In this document: positions 51,732 to 63,478 of the stretch, piece after piece
Position numbering within the stretch: position 1 is the stretch's first letter
Layout of the letters: every line of letters starts with the position of its first letter
Assembly: GCA_964057225.1 (NCBI GenBank)
Contig: OZ059896.1
Span: forward strand, 8,370,001-8,434,000
Length of the DNA: 64,000 nucleotides
Direction of reading: 5' to 3'
Source of the DNA: Auanema rhodensis
Taxonomy: Eukaryota; Nematoda; Chromadorea; Rhabditida; Rhabditidae
The notes under the pieces: model-generated
What the model was told of the DNA's origin: nothing
The model's input: the letters and a program-made list of their open reading frames with translations, nothing else
Databases searched by the model: none
Position numbers and translations under genes: made by a program

Positions 51732-51812
51732 ATGAAGTTCCGTTCAATTGCTTTATCTTTACGCGTTTTCGGCGTAAAGCGAAATCGACAACAGCCTGTT
51801 CCAAACGATGAG
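51732..51812 (+). CDS. Candidate first coding exon, 27 codons
   Basis: An ATG opens 27 codons (MKFRSIALSLRVFGVKRN...NDE) ending GAG|GTATGT, a consensus-like donor at phase 0. Basic and polar composition and balanced base content contrast with the AT-rich surroundings. No continuation exon is identified with confidence. It may be an alternative first exon of a large gene whose body lies further right or outside the window. Confidence 0.3.
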
Positions 51813-52339
51813 GTATGTTCATTTCTTAATAATAATTAAAATATTCAAAAATTGCTTCCTTTTTCCTATATTCTTGAAATCTAAGCTGAGAATTTATAAT
51901 TATTTTTTGCTACAATTTATTATTCATGTGAAAAGTATATCATTAAGAAGAATCTGTTTCCAAAATTTGCTTAGAAAGATCAATTTTTTGAGATTAAGTC
52001 TTCAATTTATTTTTTTGCAATTGGGCTAAATATATATTTTTTTAACTTATAATAATATAATATAAAATATATTTAATCATTTATTAATAAAATTTAAAAT
52101 GTCAAGAAGTAACATTTCAAATAGTTAAGTATAGATTATTTTTTATTTTAAATTCTAGTATATATAATATTATTTTAATTTAAAATACATATGTATTTCA
52201 AATTAAAATAATAATAACAATAATACATTTCTTCATTTTAATCAAATAATGATAAAGAGTAATAACAATTGTTGTAACAAATATTTGAAACTATATCAGT
52301 GTATAGTCTGTCTCGCATCTTGAAAATGTCTAGATAGCC

Positions 52340-52560
52340 GAAGTCTGATGGGAAGGGGGGGGGGTAGCCCAGCCGCAATCAACGTCATCTTTTCAACTCC
52401 ATCCGACCTCTACGTTGTCTACGACTGTGAATACCATAAACACGAAACGTCACATTCCTGTTTCAGTCGTTTTCTCTCTGTCTCTCCTCTTCCCCTCGAT
52501 TTCTTTCTTTTACTTTATCTATCTCAACTATGTCTTTGCTAACCAACACGCAGTTGGTGC
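52340..52560. other. GC-raised island with a G10 tract
   Basis: The island begins near a run of ten Gs (52355-52364). It contains balanced sequence with open frames on both strands; the minus strand reads RNVTFRVYGIHSRRQRRG. Splice context is weak, so I do not call a gene. Confidence 0.3.
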
Positions 52561-53984
52561 TGGCAACATTCCTCTTACAACTTCTCCAAGTTCTGTTTCT
52601 TCTTTAACAATCCCTCTTCACCTATTGTTCCAATCGTTGTACATACATTCATACATATGTATGTACATAAGCATTTACCATTCCTGTAGTTGTTTCAATA
52701 CTTTTATCCAGATTTCTATATACATAGATGCTATGGATAACACTTTTTATTTCAAAAACATCCCTATATTCCATGTAGACTAACGTTTAATAATTGATAG
52801 ATCATGTTTAAACCGAGATATATATTATATTTTCTGATAAACCTAGTTCATTTTCAATGAGACTTACTTACTTGTATCAAGTTCTTTTCCAGAATTATAT
52901 ATTTCATCTTCCCTCTTTTAAACTTGTTATATCTTTTGCTTTTTTCTTTTTTTAACATTAGTTGAATAAGATTTTGAATTAGCATTTACCACCATTAATG
53001 TGTTCAATCTCAAAAAAACTGAACTTTGAAGTTATAAAAAGATTCCATGAAGCATGCATTGTACTGGTATTATGAATAGCCTTTTTCCTTTTTTTATGAG
53101 TTAGCTTCATATATAGTTGTAGAAAGCTTAGTTTAAATCTATTCAATTCTTTCTTTTTTACTTCAAGAAATGGACCAGATAAAACTAGTCCGTTGTGACC
53201 TCGTGAACTCATCCACATACTCTTTAAACTTTTAGTTCTACTTATGTATATTCGAATTATAAAAAAAAGAACATTTAAAAGAGATTTTATTGTTCTATTC
53301 CTTAATCACTAACAATGCCTGAATGTGATGACTTTTTTTGACACAAAAACTTTCGTTGAATCATAATTCTCTTTCAATTTAATGTATAACTATATTAGTA
53401 GGCTTAGTAAAAAAAAGCTTACTTGATTCACTTTTAGCTTATTTTCAAAAAAAAAAAAGAGAAGTTTTGAATAAAATCAGCTAGTTATCTGATATCATGA
53501 CAAACGTTATTCCTGAAGATAGAGGAAACATTCTGCATTTTCTTTTTTTTCCAAATTCTCGAAAACAAATAAGTGATAGTCTTATAAAGTAAGAAAGGGT
53601 AAAGCGGTTAAGATAAGAAAAAGTTCCCTTGGGAATATGTTTAAGGACACGTGTCTAGTAGGCTGTTTCACTATTTTCAGCATAAACATGACATCCGATT
53701 TTTCTAGTCAGACGACATATTTAGCTTTTCACACATCGAAATCTCTAAATTTACTAAATTTGAAAGGAAAAAGAAAGTTTAAGTTAAATAACGGCTGACT
53801 GCTTCTTTTGCTATTCTATCCAGAGTCAACTGCATGAGTTCAACGAAGAAAAAGGAAGAAAATTTAAGAAAAAAACCTAAAAAGAGTGCATCTAAAGTTT
53901 TTTAGACGGTCTTCAAAACTGTGGTTTAGTGAGATTTTTGAAAACTTTTTTCTCTTCTCTTTTTCATCTTCTTGTCTATCGTCG

Positions 53985-54032
53985 GTGAGTCGCCCCAGGG
54001 GAGCTCACTAAGGGTGCGATGCCCGGCGGGGC
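53985..54032. other. Two adjacent GC-rich hairpins
   Basis: GTGAG...CTCAC (53985-53989 with 54004-54008) encloses CCCC/GGGG, and GCCC/GGGC (54021-54024 with 54029-54032) follows. This is the most GC-rich spot in the right half of the window. It sits about 440 bases before a candidate exon, so it could be a promoter element or a structured 5' leader. Confidence 0.35.
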
Positions 54033-54411
54033 CAATTAGCTACTGGTCCAATGCATCTGGAGAACCACGAAAACGAAGAGCTGGTTCAGACCTACCCTTT
54101 CATCTATTTTCTCTTTCACTCTCTTTTTCTCTTTAAATTCGCCACATACATTCAAAAGAGAGGACAAGCGACAGAGAACCATATAAAAGAGAAAGAGTGA
54201 GAGGCGGAGATTGGAAAAGCCGTTGAGAGCCACATGCTCACACATACACACATACACACTGGGCGACAACAACTTGTTCACCCAGTTCGATCCTAAAACA
54301 GCTTTGGGTATTTCAATTCTTTCTATCTCATAGGTTGCTTGTGTGTCTGAATATTAAGTCAACCCAGTAAAGCACAATCATCAACCATTCATTCTAAATT
54401 GCTCAACTTAC

Positions 54412-54570
54412 TTGTATTTGTATTCACTTCGCTGCACAACATCAGCCAAAATCAGTACCATATCGTCTATTATGGTACGGCCACCACGAGCAACTGGCTC
54501 AGGCTCAGTTGTTGGGGCTGGCCTTCTCGAAGTTTGTGATCAATCTATGTGTATTTACTATTCAACACAG
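54412..54570 (+). CDS. Candidate first coding exon with a consensus donor
   Basis: An open frame with ATGs at 54412 and 54472 runs to ACACAG|GTTAGT at 54570, phase 0. From the second ATG it reads MVRPPRATGSGSVVGAGLL, then CDQSMCIYYSTQ. Codon use and G+C differ from the flanks, and the upstream region is the GC-rich hairpin island. I do not recognise the protein. Like 51732-51812 it ends at phase 0, as alternative first exons of one gene would. Confidence 0.35.
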
Positions 54571-56054
54571 GTTAGTATGAACTTCCTATTTATATAATTT
54601 CTAATTGAACATCATTTACAAGAAGTTATTTTTCATTTATTACTTTCTAAACTAAATCATATAGTTAAATATGATTTAGTAGATAACAATGAATAAAACA
54701 GTGATTTCCAAAAGATTTAGCTATCGAGAAATTCTTCCTATTTGATAATGAATTATCATTCTTCTGCTTATCTCAATTTTTGTACCAATCTTTTGCTTCC
54801 TCAAGCTAAGAACAATGACAGTGAGCATAGCATACATACAAATTTCTCTTTCAATGTCCCATATCAGTACTTCCTTTTATTTCTTTTAATATTTTCCTTT
54901 ACTTTTAAAAAAATTTAATTTAAGATTATTATTATCAATATACAATCAAATATTATTTCTATCCAAACGTCACTTTCATCTATTCAATGATGCTATTTAT
55001 CATTTTTGTACTATTCACCTATAATTTTAAAAATAATAGTAAAAGTCTTTAAACCTAACAACTTTATGATTTTTTAAAATTTTTAACTAATTTATCTTCA
55101 AAAACTTTTGTTAATTCGTTTTTAGATTTTTTTCTAATTTTCCATGAATAACTTAATATAAGCTGTTCAGTTTTAAATATAATTATGACAGCATTCACGT
55201 GAGAACAATCTGATCAATTTGTCTTTTACTTGCTCAAAAGTTTTTTTTTGTTGTTACTTTGTTTTGAATCTTATCATCTATGTATATTTTCTAATAGTTT
55301 ATAGAGATGATACATTCATGAAACCGAGCAAAACTGGTAAATACGAAACGATGTCGAGTTATATCCTTTGCCCTCTCAAACTCCAGTTTTATCTACATGT
55401 AACCATGTTTTCTGAAGCCATGTAATCTTTTTCTTTAGTATTTGTTATAGCTTTTGAACATGTTTTCTCATTTTTGTTTCTTCTTTATATATCTTTATCA
55501 TTTGTCAAAGACAAAGAACCTGCAAAAGTATATCCAGTCACTTTCATTAAGAACATAACAACAGTATCTATCAATGTACAAAAGTATGTATGTGTATAGC
55601 TCAGTTGTATGTATATTATAATTTTTATTTTATAAAACTAATATATTAATCTTTCTTTTTTGTTATTTTATATATTCTTATTCAAATTATTATTTTCTAT
55701 AATAATTATCAAATTTATAATTAAAGTATAACTTACAAAAGATTTGTAAAAGTTGTTTAAATTTTAATTCAAATGAAATGAATACGAAAAATATGATTTT
55801 CTTAACTTTCTTCTTCAAAATTCTCATATCATTTATATAAAAATGATAATGATTCTTAATTTTTAACCTGTTTATGTAATGATGTATGCAATATGATCAG
55901 CATTCTCGCGCTGATTTTTGATGTTAATTCATATGTACACGTGAAAATTAGACGTGTAGGGTGTATTTTCATTTAGCTAAATTCCAGCATATAGAACGGT
56001 TGTTCATGTCACTCAAGATCTATTTCTCTCTTCACTGACATCATCATACTTCAT

Positions 56055-56055
<1 letters not shown>

Positions 56056-56109
<54 letters not shown>

Positions 56110-56215
56110 TCTCTCTCTCTCTCTCTTTTCCTCTTCCTTTCTCTCTCTCTTTCTCTCTTTCTCTCTCTCTCTCTCTATCTCTCTATCTATATATCTCTTT
56201 GAATTATTTTTCCTA
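56056..56215. repeat. Long (CT)n polypyrimidine tract
   Basis: About 150 bases of nearly pure CT on the plus strand with minor interruptions. On the minus strand it is a GA tract of the GAGA-factor type. Confidence 0.95.
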
Positions 56216-56824
56216 TTTCGTTTAGTTTCATCATATCTCTCTTATCGTAAAAATTTATCTCATCCTCGGACTACAACAGGCCAATGCTTATAGTACGTAT
56301 AGCTATGATTTCCAGACAGAAGTTATGCGTAATGAATAGAAGATAAATAGAAACAAACAGATTCACACCATATAGACATACATACATTGAATATCTTTAT
56401 GATTATTAAAGTCAATTTTCGTTCTTAATCTTTAATTCTCTCTCACTCTTTTCACATTCCTTCATTTCACGTTGCCCTTATTACAATTTTATAATTTATT
56501 CTTTATGACTGTCCCATTCACATTAAATATAGTTAAATGTTTCCTTCACAACATGAAAGTTTTTGAAATAAGAAATGATTCTTATTCTTACTTCTCTTTG
56601 TCTTTCATCAAATTTTTTTTTCTTCAATTTTTGTTCTATCTTTAACCATCTCGCACACATTGTTTTACTACAGTTATTGTAGATCCTCAATATATTTGTA
56701 TCTAAAACATCATATAGTATATACTATATGTTAGATTATAGATTAATAATTAATATATTTTATTATAAAATTAATACCTAATACTATCTCTCATGCATCC
56801 TCCCTCTCCTACTTTAGTACATAG

Positions 56825-56965
56825 ATTATCGACCCAACCATTAGCTATTGGAATGATGACGATGACAACGTCAACCACGATGATGATGATGATGATGATG
56901 ATGACACTCTAACACTACCCGCTTTCTACCATCAACAACCGTTCAATATAGAAACAGTTCTGTAA
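56825..56965 (+). CDS. Candidate terminal exon with an Asp-rich run
   Basis: After ACATAG an open frame reads IIDPTISYWNDDDDNVNH, then a run of Asp from a GAT repeat, then TLTLPAFYHQQPFNIETVL and stop. The frame is phase 0 at the acceptor, compatible with the phase-0 donors at 51812 and 54570. The GAT repeat makes chance openness more likely. Confidence 0.2.
   Translation: MIDPTISYWNDDDDNVNHDDDDDDDDDTLTLPAFYHQQPFNIETVL
56879..56904. repeat. (GAT)n trinucleotide microsatellite
   Basis: About eight tandem GAT units inside a GC-raised segment. Confidence 0.9.
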
Positions 56966-56981
56966 CCGATCATATACATAC

Positions 56982-57088
56982 CTGCAGTTTGAACAATCAT
57001 CCTCTCGTTTTTGTTCTCTTTGTTCAAAGAAGTCTTTCTCATTGTTGACGTAAACGAAATCATCTCGTGTTCTTTCAGCAAGAATTTG
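56982..57088 (-). CDS. Candidate minus-strand exon
   Basis: Minus-strand frame QILAERTRDDFVYVNNEKDF, then FEQREQKREDDCSNCR, ending CTGCAG|GTATGT, a strong donor. The upstream acceptor is weak and adjoins a TA microsatellite. Highly charged composition resembles real protein. No family recognised. Confidence 0.2.
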
Positions 57089-57976
57089 ATATATATATAT
57101 ATATATATATATATTCATATAGAAGAATCAACATTTATATAAATAGATTAATATAATAATTACATTTACTAGTTTATATTATATAAATTTATAATATAAT
57201 ATATAATATATTGTATATTATTGTTTATATACCTTAAAGTTATCCAGATCATAGTTAAACGAAAAGGAAAAAAAAACTTTTTAACGTAATCTATGCGTGA
57301 CATCGGATCAGTTAGACAGAACGGCCAGAGGGGGGAAACAGACAGCTGTGTGTATATTAATGCGTGCTACGGAAAGCGATTCCATCTCAGTTTCCCATTC
57401 CAAACGCCAGTTGTTTTGTGCACTTCAAGCCTTTTGTTCAACATATATCTATTTCATTTTCTATATTTTTCACATATTTCTCATGGAACTTGTCCTGTTC
57501 ACTATATCAATATATTTGATCCTTTTACATTCATACCATACCATACACACAATACAATTCCAATTTTTTTGCGTCTGAAACATTCAGCTAAAGTTGTAAT
57601 TATGCTTTGTTTCCACAACTATACATGTATGCCAATTTTTCTTTTTGTTATCACTATATCATTTTTCCTTTTTCTATTTTATTGTTAATTGCGTAACATC
57701 TAACATATCAAGCTCATTTTCTTGTTCTAAGAACTTCAACCTTATCCGTCTTCACTTTCATTTTCTCTTTGATTTAACAATAGTGCTTCACACCTATTTT
57801 GTCATCAAATATTTCTTTAATTCTTTAATTATTCTTTGATTGACAACTATTTGAGAAACATTTTCAAATCTTATTCGACTGGTACTACTACTACTACTGC
57901 TACTATTACTTCAACTGCTGCTTCTTCTTCCTCGTCTTCTGAATACACTAAAATCATTGTCTTTTCTGTTTCTTAC

Positions 57977-58093
57977 TTTCAACGGAAGACGATCAACTTG
58001 AAGACGTATGCTAAGAGTTTTCGTGAGCTCTCTAACTTTTTTTTCATCTCTCTTGTCTGTTTCATACTTTCGCGGGATTCTGAAGTCAAACAT
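57977..58093 (-). CDS. Candidate minus-strand exon, 39 codons
   Basis: The minus-strand ATG directly follows ACAGATAG. Thirty-nine codons (MFDFRIPRKYETDKRDEKK, then VRELTKTLSIRLQVDRLPLK) end at a GTAAGA donor. Acceptor, charged composition and donor together look exon-like. The plus strand of the same interval is also open, but low in complexity (Thr/Ser runs). The partner exons are not established. Confidence 0.3.
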
Positions 58094-58609
58094 CTATCTG
58101 TCTTTAAGTCAATCGACGATTTTCTTGTTCTCGCATCCTATCATTAAACGAAAAATGAACTTTTAACTTATTTTCGTGATTGTTATGCTAATTATGGTAT
58201 AACTTATTAAATAAATGTATTAATTATATAATATAATATATTTATAATTTTAATTTGTATTAAAGCATTTTTTTGAAAAATAAATTCTAATCAGTAGATT
58301 CTGATTTAAACCATATCTCAATGGCATGCACATGTCTATTTATTTAGAAATTACACAAAAACTCATTTTTTCTTTTAATTTGACAATAAATTCACATTTT
58401 TCTTATAAAACTTTACATACGTACATGTATACACATGTGCTTATCTCATTCATAGCCATTACTACTAATCAAAAATTGTATTTTTTTTGCAACAAAATGA
58501 AACTTCTACTCAATTCAAGATAGGAATTCTGAAATAGAACTTGAAAATGTTCGTAAATAGGTCATTTTCGTTTTCCTCCAATTTGCATACTATTCACTAA
58601 CTTATCCGG

Positions 58610-58768
58610 ATGGCAAATGTCGATATTTGTTTCTTTGAATTCAACGACAAGCTCGACAACTTTAGACATGGTGGTAGTGTACGTGAACTTGAAGTTAACG
58701 ATGTCCAAGCTGAGGACAAGACTTCTCGATTTGGACCTCTCTTCTCTCTGTCTTTAGGTTCCAATTAG
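58610..58768 (+). CDS. Candidate small ORF or exon, 52 codons
   Basis: MANVDICFFEFNDKLDNFRH and onward to ...FSLSLGSN, with strongly RNY-biased codons in a GC-raised island. The complementary frame is also open (MSKVVELVVEFKETNID, with ACCACC before its ATG), so strand is undecided. No family recognised and no convincing splice partners. Confidence 0.25.
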   Translation: MANVDICFFEFNDKLDNFRHGGSVRELEVNDVQAEDKTSRFGPLFSLSLGSN

Positions 58769-60937
58769 ACCAAGCAGAGAGGCGGAAAAGAGAAGCAGCG
58801 AGCAGAGGGAAGACATACTCAAGCTATTGGATCTTTCTTTCTTTTTGCTTTCGTCGTCGTGTCTTCTTCTTAGTCTTCTCATATAGCGCTGACTCCTTGT
58901 CTTCTCATCGTCCAGATGTTAATCTTCCTTTCGGTCAAAATCAACAGCTTTCATGAAAGCAACTTGAGATGCTATTAGTTTATATCTGTTTCAATACATT
59001 CGTTAGCTTTTATCTTTTCATTGAGCAAAATACCTTAAATAATTAATATATTTTTAAAGATAATTATGTTTTTTTAACCATATTTCAAATACATTTTTAG
59101 ATAATAAACGACTTTTTTCATATTAGCTCAAAATCAAATACCCTTCAATATTAAAAAATCTGATTAGATAATCGCATTTCCGCTTATATTTCCTTTTTAC
59201 TTTAATATAAACTACTCTTTAGAGGATTATGTGTTCTATATAATCTCAAGATTCTTAAGAGAATATGTAAAAGAAATATTTTGAAATTTCTCAAAAAAAT
59301 TTGAATTTAATTGAATTCCTTAACGAAAAAATATGTGAAAAGACTCCCAAATCTTTTTCACATTTTTCTTCTTTGTACTCTTTTCGTTTCTTGGGTGCTT
59401 GTCTTTGAATATTTTATATGGTTTATCGCGCTTTTTGAATTTATTATAGACTATGAAGATGACGATTTCAATATTGTTCATGTTCCGTACATCATGACCT
59501 TTTTATGTTTTTTTCCCTAATTTTTGTTAATGAAAGAAATATCTTTAATTGATTGAATCAAAGATGATGATAACTTATTCTTTGTTTTCTTATTACTGAA
59601 AGTTTTATATTTCCCTCTGTCCATCCCGAAAAAAAAAACTAAAAAAAGGAATAATTTTTTCGTTCAAAATGCTTGTTTATATGATTTTTGTTTTCATTGC
59701 ATATGAACTGTTCAATTCGCATTTTATAATAAATCGGATGAATAAATAGAATTCTATAACAAATCATAAATGAATAACATGAGAATCATTTATTAGAAAT
59801 CATCCATCATCCTTTAATTACAAGCATGTCTTTCTCTAGTTCTATTCTTATCATAAAGAATTATCAACATTTTTCTTTTCTTTTCCACTTATTTTTTCCA
59901 TTTTTTGATTATTTTTATTTTAAAAAATGGAATGCAATTCTATTCATCTTGTTAATTAAAAAAAACTGATTTTAATATTTTTTCTGCTGTTGTATCTTCT
60001 TCTTCTTTGAAATCAGAGGGACGCAGCGACACACGAATGGTGCTAATTTCATGTTGTTTCATATGCTCTCTATCTCAATCTCACCCTTTCTCCCTATAAA
60101 TAAATAAATATACATGTATATATATATATATAATTCTCTCTAGCTTCCTTCTTCCCTCTCTCTTTCTCTCTTTTTGCTTTATTCGTACTTCTAGTCAGCA
60201 ATATCTAAGATGCTCACAGCATCAGTCTATTTCTTCCACTCTCAGTCTTTATCTCTTTCCTTTTTTCTCAACAAAATTTAATTTGACAACGCCCCCATTT
60301 AAAATTTTTTGAAATTCTCGTAAAGGATGAGATGCATTGGTAAACTAAAACCTAAAAATAGGAACAACCTATTAAAGCTTTAGCGCAGCAGCATCAGAAG
60401 CAGATTCTTTAGCTATACCGTTCTAAGTATTTTGTCCCTTTATCGTTTTCATTTCATTTCGTCAAGTAGAAATCCCCATGTATATGCGTTCAAGTCAATG
60501 TTGGTTCACTACTGATTGTTTTCGTTACTGGACCAAATTTCGTTACCAACAGCATATGCCTGAACAAAATGAAGACGAAGAGACAGAGAACACTGATATA
60601 CGTATTTTCAATGAATATTCAAAGTATACAGGTCGAGAATTTTGACGATTTATCTCCATTTTTTTGTTTTAAACAAATTAATATTTTTTTATTTTTAAAT
60701 TATTCATTCATTCCCATATTTTATGGAATTATTTTCTTACTTTATGATGTATATACTTATTTTCATATTTTTAAACATCAAAAATTAAGTTATGGTCAAT
60801 TCTTTTACATTAGCTAGTCCATATACATCATGCTCATAGCTATATTTGAACAGCTCTCTTCCAACTCCTTTTTCGGTTTCCTTTTTTACTTGAATACGCT
60901 GACTTCGACTCTCTCATCTGAAACCTCACTTGTTGGC

Positions 60938-61033
60938 ATGAACCTCTCCTCTTCATCGGCATCATCATCATCAAAGTTGATGTCCTCTGCTTTGTCCCAT
61001 CAGTCTCATCATCGTCATCATCATCATCATCAT

Positions 61034-61068
<35 letters not shown>

Positions 61069-61129
61069 TGATGGTCGTCGTCGCAGTGGTCGTCATCATC
61101 AGCAGCACAAGGAGCAAAAGCGAAAGTAA
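60938..61129 (+). CDS. Candidate exon: Ser-rich then poly-His, basic end
   Basis: From ATG 60938 the frame reads [20 protein letters not shown], then a long His run encoded by mixed CAT and CAC codons, then DGRRRSGRHHQQHKEQKRK and stop. GTAACA at 61126 offers a possible donor. Mixed His codons and the structured flanks suggest more than simple slippage. The minus strand is an Asp-rich open frame, so strand and reality are uncertain. Confidence 0.25.
60995..61065. repeat. (CAT/CAC)n trinucleotide repeat
   Basis: An imperfect triplet array of CAT with a central block of CAC and scattered CGT. Confidence 0.9.
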
Positions 61130-61423
61130 CATTGGAAGTAGCAACTTCGAACAGTAGCTTGAGCATTTTTATCGGTTTCATCTCCATTTTGGTTTTTTTG
61201 ACCTCAGCTCAGCTTCGCAATTTTACATTTTCTCGCACTCTTTACATCCACCCTCTTCTTTACCAGATATACATACATGTATGCATGTGGCTCGTCATCG
61301 AGAAAATGCCTCCGGATCGGCTATAAACTAATATCATTGCCATCGAGCGTTTGCCCAATTGTGTCCAAAATTCTCTATTTCTATCTCTCTCTTTTTCTCT
61401 TCCTTTCTCTTTCTTCCTCCACT

Positions 61424-61519
61424 ATGCAGCTGCTACTTTGCGTGCTTTTCCTTTTATTCACCTCATCTTGCGCTAAAGCTTTTTCAAACTTTTCAAACTT
61501 CCTCAACTTGCCGCTTTGA
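61424..61519 (+). CDS. Possible 31-residue peptide with a signal-peptide-like start
   Basis: MQLLLCVLFLLFTSSCAKA, a very typical signal peptide with an AKA-type cleavage site, is followed by only FSNFSNFLNLPL and stop. It could be a tiny secreted peptide, the first exon of a longer secreted protein, or chance in pyrimidine-rich DNA. Confidence 0.15.
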   Translation: MQLLLCVLFLLFTSSCAKAFSNFSNFLNLPL

Positions 61520-62610
61520 CAGAAAATTTAAAAGTTCATTCCCGTCCTGTTAATTCTAGCCTTAATGACAATTCAGTTTCGTTTATTGAGCAGTCACAAT
61601 AATCATTTTGAAAGAAATGATCAAAATTCTTTGCTATGGCTAAACCTTATCGGTTTTTTCACGCTAGCCTGAATATATTCTGAAGTGTGTATTTCAGGTA
61701 AATCAAACATAGAGATGCTTCTAGGCAAGCTTCTTCTATTTTTTTTTTTGCTTCTCACTCGTTTCACACTTCTTTTATTATTTTTCTATTAACTTTTAAA
61801 AAATTTATAATATACTAGCTATGGAACATTAGTTCAAAAAGTCAAATATTCATATCCAAAATGCTAAAATATGTTATTGATTTTTCAATTATATGTTTTC
61901 AGAAAAAAAAATCAATTAATATTATATGAATTTTAATTGATTTCAGTATTTTTTGGATATATTTTTTTAAAATAAAAATTCCTTTCTTTTTTCCTTAAAT
62001 TTAAAAAATTTAATCACATAAAATACTGTGGATATTTCTTTCTAACGTAGAAAATAGAAGAAATTCTTATTTTAGCTATTAGATTGAACAAATTGTATCT
62101 ATTTCTTCCATTTTCTTTTATGCTTTCAGCACCTCTATATGTTTTCTTTTATTTTTCTTAACCACAGCAAACAGTGACTAGATAAATGAATTATACTAAA
62201 AATTACAACATTAAAATCTCTATTATATAAATAAAAATATTTTATATTTATATTGATTTTTCATTTTAAAATATTTCTTAGTTAATATCAAAAAATATTT
62301 TTTTTCTTTTTAATATAGTAATAAAAGTGAGAATAATATTCATATACATACATACATATGTACATGCACATACATGTATGTATGTAGATAACTCAGTATA
62401 TAATTATATATATAACAGTATGTAACTGCTTATATATATATATATATATATCTAATATATTTTTCTATTTATCTATCTCTTTATGTATTTCGTGTATGAA
62501 ATTGAACATATTCAATGAAAAAAGGTTTAAAACTAAAATTCGAGAAAATGCAATTGTTGCACGTGAAGCTAAATCTCTTATGATGACAATCTATTGGTTT
62601 CCATTTTCCC

Positions 62611-62616
<6 letters not shown>

Positions 62617-62653
<37 letters not shown>

Positions 62654-62682
62654 ACTCTCTCTCTCACTCTCTCTCTCCCTCT
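62617..62682. repeat. (CT)n polypyrimidine tract
   Basis: About 60 bases of CT dinucleotides with a few interruptions, the second long CT tract in the right part of the window. Confidence 0.93.
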
Positions 62683-63465
62683 TCACGCTGTTCATTAGTA
62701 TATTTCAGTTAACTTATGTCTTCTATTGCTAACCTCTCCATAAGATTTTTTCCCAAAAAACTTAATTAAATTCAATATTCCCATAGGCATAATTGAAAAA
62801 ATATTTTATCTTCTAAGCAAGCAGTTAATATATGCACATACATTCAATACATTTAATCTAATATAAAACCATTTATCGCAGATTTTTTTAAATTTTCTTT
62901 TGAATCAATTTCAAAGATAATTAGTATTATTCATAAAATAATCATAAATAGCACCAAATTTCATGTTATTCCTCTATTATATGAACAAGAAATCTTCAAC
63001 AATCATTTCTTAGCCGATTTTTAACACAAACGTACGTCACTTCCTTCTGTCCATTTCTGAAATCTGAGACACTGAGCTGAGAAATCCATCAGACATCAGT
63101 TGGTCTTCTCATCAATGAAGCCAAAAGTTGTTATTCATTCCGTGTCTTTCCGCTTTCACGCTTAAAGATTTTTTTGATCTTTCTTTTCATGTTTCTGAAT
63201 TTTATTTTTCCATTATTTACTTACCTTTGCTTTTCATATTTTTTTAATCTTTCATTTTAAATTATGAAAAGAAAACAACAAATTTTCCTTTTCTCAAACT
63301 CACTATATACATGTATTTTTTTTTTTATTTCCTAAAATGTTCTAAAACTCTTTTAACCTTCTATACGTATTCTGTAAAGTGAAATTATTTTCGAAAGAAT
63401 TATAGCATAAATAGTAGAGCAAAAGCAAATTGAAGTTTCCATCACCGTTCCACGATTATCACTTT

Positions 63466-63478
63466 GGGGGGGGGGGGG
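63466..63478 (+). repeat. G13 homopolymer
   Basis: A run of thirteen Gs in otherwise AT-rich DNA. Confidence 0.9.

Noticed and set aside
54260-54310. Possible tRNA, because of a B-box-like GTTCGATCC
   Set aside because: There is no A box at the right distance and no cloverleaf. The sequence before it is a simple CTGGG/CCCAG hairpin.
62496-62732. 78-codon frame with a Ser/Leu repeat
   Set aside because: It is translation of a CT microsatellite with AT-rich flanks and no splice context.
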